Shown here in pieces: positions 49,142-51,466 of a DNA stretch of 51,466 nt. Each line of letters begins with the position of its first letter. Positions within the stretch are counted from its first letter, which is position 1. A model generated the notes under the pieces. That model had not been told where the DNA came from, made no database searches, and worked only from the letters and a program-made list of their open reading frames with translations. This DNA comes from Xenorhabdus yunnanensis (GTDB lineage: Bacteria > Pseudomonadota > Gammaproteobacteria > Enterobacterales > Enterobacteriaceae), in assembly GCF_028598805.1 (NCBI RefSeq), contig NZ_JAQRFI010000034.1, positions 1 through 51,466 of the forward strand, in the 5' to 3' direction. Both the position numbers and the translations under genes were made by a program.

Positions 49142-50384
49142 ACGTTATCGATGGGCCATAGCTGGCATACTTGTAGTGGTGGCTTGTTTTTTTGTCTTTT
49201 TGTCCTCAGAGCATTTGTTTTCAGAACCAGCGCCAGCTCAGGGATCAGTGCAGTGGATTGAAGTAAAACACGGCCTTATAGAAAAACAACTAGGACTGGT
49301 AGGCAAGCTGCAATCAGGGCGTCTTGAAACCATACCCGCTCCATTTAATGCAATTATCAAACAAGTCTTGGTCAAAGAAGGACAGCGGGTGAAAGCTGGC
49401 CAGACATTAGTCACACTTGATACCCGAAAGCTTGATATTGAGCTTCGGCAGGCGCAAGTTGAGATGATCAAGTCCTCATCTGTCGTTGACCAATTGCATG
49501 ACTGGGAAAATAGTCAGGAAGTCATCCGGGCCAGAAGAAACGTCGAAAATGCGAACCATATGGTTATGGAATTAAAAAATACTCTCGCAAAAACACAGGC
49601 TCTTTTTTCACGGGGCATCATTCCACGAATAGAAGTGGAAGCCCTCCAGCAGCAGCATCGCCGACAACTAATGGAACTCGCTTCAGCACAGGACGATCTT
49701 AAGTCCATTAGACAAAAAGGAAGTCTTAATAATTTAAATGTCGCCAAGATGGAGCTTCAGAATGCAACGAGCCGCTATCAGGCATTACAGGAACAATACT
49801 TACATAAAGAAATCAAGGCACCATTTTCGGGGGTTGCGCTTAGTGCCAAACAGGGAGAAAGTGGAAAACTCTTGACGATTCAGACAGGAGTTCGCGTTAC
49901 CGAAGGAATGCCCTTACTGGAAATTATGGATACAGCCCAATATCAGGTATTGGCGCAGGTTGAAGAAGCTGATCTCGCCAAACTCAAAGAAGGGCTGACA
50001 GTAAAAATCAGTGGGGAGGGATTTTCTGATCACCCTCTGGATGGAGAAATTGAAACCATTGCCATGCAAAGCGTGAGTACGGATAAACCAGGATCGGCGA
50101 TTTATTATGATGTTGTGATTAAAGTGACTTCATCCATGAGCCAGAGTTATCCCATCAGACCCGGTATGAGTGCCAGAGTTAATATTATTATTTATCGCAA
50201 TGAACAGGGAATAGTTGTACCAGAAGCAGCACTATCTCATGATAGCAATGGACAATTAATAATAAATTGGCGTCCGGATTTAAAACGTCAGGCCGTGCCT
50301 CGTCAGGTAACTGTTGGGGAGGCTATGCCGGAAGGTATGGAGGTTCATGGACTGGAAGAGGGATTTATCGCTCTGCCTCGTTGA
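49134..50384 (+). CDS. HlyD/MacA-like periplasmic adaptor
   Basis: 416 residues; its ATG overlaps the TolC stop by 8 bases (again ATGATTAA). N-terminal anchor AIAGILVVVACFFVFLSS (about 8-25). Lipoyl halves flank a long coiled coil: NAIIKQVLVKEGQRVKAGQTLVTLDTRKLDIELRQAQ, then helices to about 225, then KAPFSGVALSAKQGESG. A beta-barrel (VLAQVEEADLAKLKEGLTVKISGEGFSD) and a membrane-proximal domain follow. It is the adaptor between the MacB-like pump and the TolC-like channel. It is the last gene of the four-gene export operon. Confidence 0.87.
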   Translation: MIKRYRWAIAGILVVVACFFVFLSSEHLFSEPAPAQGSVQWIEVKHGLIEKQLGLVGKLQSGRLETIPAPFNAIIKQVLVKEGQRVKAGQTLVTLDTRKLDIELRQAQVEMIKSSSVVDQLHDWENSQEVIRARRNVENANHMVMELKNTLAKTQALFSRGIIPRIEVEALQQQHRRQLMELASAQDDLKSIRQKGSLNNLNVAKMELQNATSRYQALQEQYLHKEIKAPFSGVALSAKQGESGKLLTIQTGVRVTEGMPLLEIMDTAQYQVLAQVEEADLAKLKEGLTVKISGEGFSDHPLDGEIETIAMQSVSTDKPGSAIYYDVVIKVTSSMSQSYPIRPGMSARVNIIIYRNEQGIVVPEAALSHDSNGQLIINWRPDLKRQAVPRQVTVGEAMPEGMEVHGLEEGFIALPR

Positions 50385-50570
50385 AAACAATAATTCGAAA
50401 TATGTAAATGCCTTCGCCTTTTAATTCTTTTTACTATTAGCTTGCCTTTAACAGTATTTGAACAGTTTTGCTGCATATTACCGCTTTCATCAGCTCAGTT
50501 TTTCCTGTCAGGTCACGCCAGAACATCAAAATGAAGACAATAATGTTGTTCACAAGCTGGCTGAAATCAC
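50385..50570. other. Gap after the export operon
   Basis: No gene. The sequence near 50494-50570 (GAACATCAAAATGAA...AAGCTGGCTGAAATCAC) resembles 51220-51292, a diverged repeat of about 70 bases of unknown nature. Confidence 0.4.
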
Positions 50571-50835
50571 TTAAATCTCAGTGTGATTGAAACGGCGGCG
50601 TGATTCTGGTTCAAGGTGGAAGCATCAGGTACTTTCTCTGTCACTCCAAGGTACAGAAACCAGCAATAAGCAGCATTGACCTGAATTTTTTGTACCAGAC
50701 GGCGTTCACTGGGGATACTAATTCGTGGATGAATTCTAAATCAATGGCTTTATCGACTTTATGCACCAGATGATTTTTGGGCACCAGCTTGTCAAGCGAG
50801 AGGGTTTCCGGTGGGTTTGTGGTTTGTTTGAATAC
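50571..50835 (-). pseudogene. IS1182-family transposase remnant
   Basis: Minus-strand reading gives LSLDKLVPKNHLVHKVDKAIDLEFIHELVSP, the N-terminal DUF772 part of IS1182-type transposases. After a junction and frame change it continues SERRLVQKIQVNAAYCWFLYLGVTEKVPDASTLNQN, with a stop at 50571. The middle of that domain and the entire catalytic part are missing. Confidence 0.75.
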
Positions 50836-50927
50836 AAATCTTATAAAAGGCTATTAATTAATCAAATGGCAAAAAGAAAATACTCAAGGTAGCGTGTACA
50901 AGAACTCATGGCTAGAGGAGCAATTTT

Positions 50928-51140
50928 ATGGGTCTTTACATTGTTAGTTATGATGGTGTTGATGATAGCAATGCAGTTTTAGTTAGTACACAGATTCCAC
51001 TAGATATTGATGTAAGTACGTTAAACTCGGCGAATGGATTCTTAACTACCTTGGAGAATAACGCTTTAAGTCATGTTGAAGGCTTGCCTAACGGTATTAA
51101 TGTAACAAGAATTGCTAACGTCAGAATACACAAGCTGTAA
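50928..51140 (+). CDS. Small orphan protein with strong translation and termination signals
   Basis: 70 residues from ATG 50928, with GAGGAG 7 bases upstream. The protein (MGLYIVSYDGVDDSNAVLVS..., ending VTRIANVRIHKL) has no Cys, no signal peptide and no membrane segment; it looks like a compact alpha-beta domain. A textbook terminator follows 15 bases after the stop. No family was recognised. The signals are better than those of most small frames here, so it is likely a real, well-expressed gene. Confidence 0.65.
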   Translation: MGLYIVSYDGVDDSNAVLVSTQIPLDIDVSTLNSANGFLTTLENNALSHVEGLPNGINVTRIANVRIHKL

Positions 51141-51155
51141 TATACAACATTCAAT

Positions 51156-51178
51156 AACCCGCTTCGGCGGGTTTTTCT
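51156..51178 (+). terminator. Terminator of the 70-residue gene
   Basis: AACCCGC-TTCG-GCGGGTT followed by TTTCTTT; the UUCG tetraloop makes it very stable. Confidence 0.9.
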
Positions 51179-51466
51179 TTATAATATTTAATTGCTGATA
51201 AATCCTGTTTAAAATAACGGGTTTTTTCCATTCAGATCCAAGAGAACATCACAATGAACGCAATCAAAGTGGTTGGCTCAGCTTGGAATCACGCTGTTAC
51301 GTAAATAATCACGTAAGTGATAACCAAAGATGAAACGCAACTAACGTTTCATCTATTATTGTATATAGAAAACCCCCTGCTAGGCAGGGGGTTCTGTAGA
51401 GCTTTCAGCTATAAATCCGCTATAAAAACCCCTTTTGATTTGTTAAAACACCTTGCGGTCTGGCAA
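51179..51466. other. Right-hand intergenic end with two hairpins
   Basis: It holds GATGAAACG/CGTTTCATC (51329-51353, followed by TATTATT) and AACCCCCTGC/GCAGGGGGTT (51371-51393, followed by CTGTAGAG). Both look like terminators or repeat-type hairpins. A 16-codon frame at 51254-51304 (MNAIKVVGSAWNHAVT) has no support as a gene. Confidence 0.5.
51371..51393. terminator. GC-rich hairpin, probable terminator
   Basis: A 10-bp perfect stem AACCCCCTGC / GCAGGGGGTT with a 3-base loop, flanked by A on the left and T on the right, so usable in either direction. Confidence 0.65.

Noticed and set aside
51254-51304. 16-codon frame MNAIKVVGSAWNHAVT
   Set aside because: Too short and without signals; part of a diverged repeat also seen near 50500.
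1-51466. CRISPR array, tRNA or rRNA genes
   Set aside because: No regularly spaced direct repeats and no cloverleaf or rRNA-like sequence were noticed.

Overview
The window looks like accessory DNA from an entomopathogenic enterobacterium of the Xenorhabdus/Photorhabdus group. This is inferred from an ERIC/IRU element, many decayed insertion sequences, a bimodular Ser/Pro-type NRPS with a flavoprotein partner (the pyrrolizixenamide PxaA/PxaB architecture), and an enterobacterial-style SoxR promoter. Species was not determined. No tRNA, rRNA or CRISPR array was seen.

Layout. (1) 1-11.3 kb is a mobile-element graveyard: an IS30 end, three IS6-family copies (one with a premature stop, one split by a shortened group II intron, one internally deleted), two solo IS6 ends, IS982-like and IS3-like traces, and broken resolvase, AAA-ATPase and FN3-domain genes. 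It also holds an intact HigB/HigA toxin-antitoxin pair, a three-gene minus-strand operon (methyltransferase, FemAB/GNAT-like transferase, small protein) and a lone methyltransferase. (2) 11.3-19.7 kb holds an intact 2401-residue NRPS (C-A-T-C-A-T-TE) whose stop overlaps the start of an FAD monooxygenase, a likely pyrrolizidine-alkaloid system. (3) 20.3-24.8 kb holds an ABM-family protein divergent from an ECF41-type sigma factor, a PhzS-like monooxygenase and a Baeyer-Villiger-type (PhzNO1-like) monooxygenase. Two divergent promoters with identical spacing (CCTGACA-N16-CGTC) lie between them. (4) 26-32.3 kb is a phenazine core operon, phzB-D-E-orf97-F-G, followed by a type I DAHP synthase in the PhzC role. 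(5) 32.5-37.3 kb has a degenerate soxR beside an intact SoxR box and 19-bp-spacer promoter, then a MexH/MexI-like RND pump. (6) 37.7-44.4 kb is visibly more GC-rich and encodes a polyamine/GABA catabolic group (PatD-like dehydrogenase, tandem SnoaL protein, GntR regulator, GabT, DUF805 protein, Tat-exported amine oxidase). (7) 44.5-51.5 kb has two paralogous small secreted proteins, a tightly overlapped four-gene ABC export operon (ATPase, permease, TolC-like, HlyD-like), an IS1182 remnant and a small orphan gene with a strong terminator.

How it may work together (inference): the core operon makes a phenazine, probably the 1,6-dicarboxylate because only one phzA/B gene is present. The PhzS-like and PhzNO1-like enzymes would decarboxylate/hydroxylate and N-oxidise it towards an iodinin-type product. 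The ABM protein could be a self-protection enzyme like LaPhzX of the Lysobacter myxin cluster. The ECF41 factor would switch on both tailoring and protection, while the redox-active product would activate the pump through a trans-acting SoxR.
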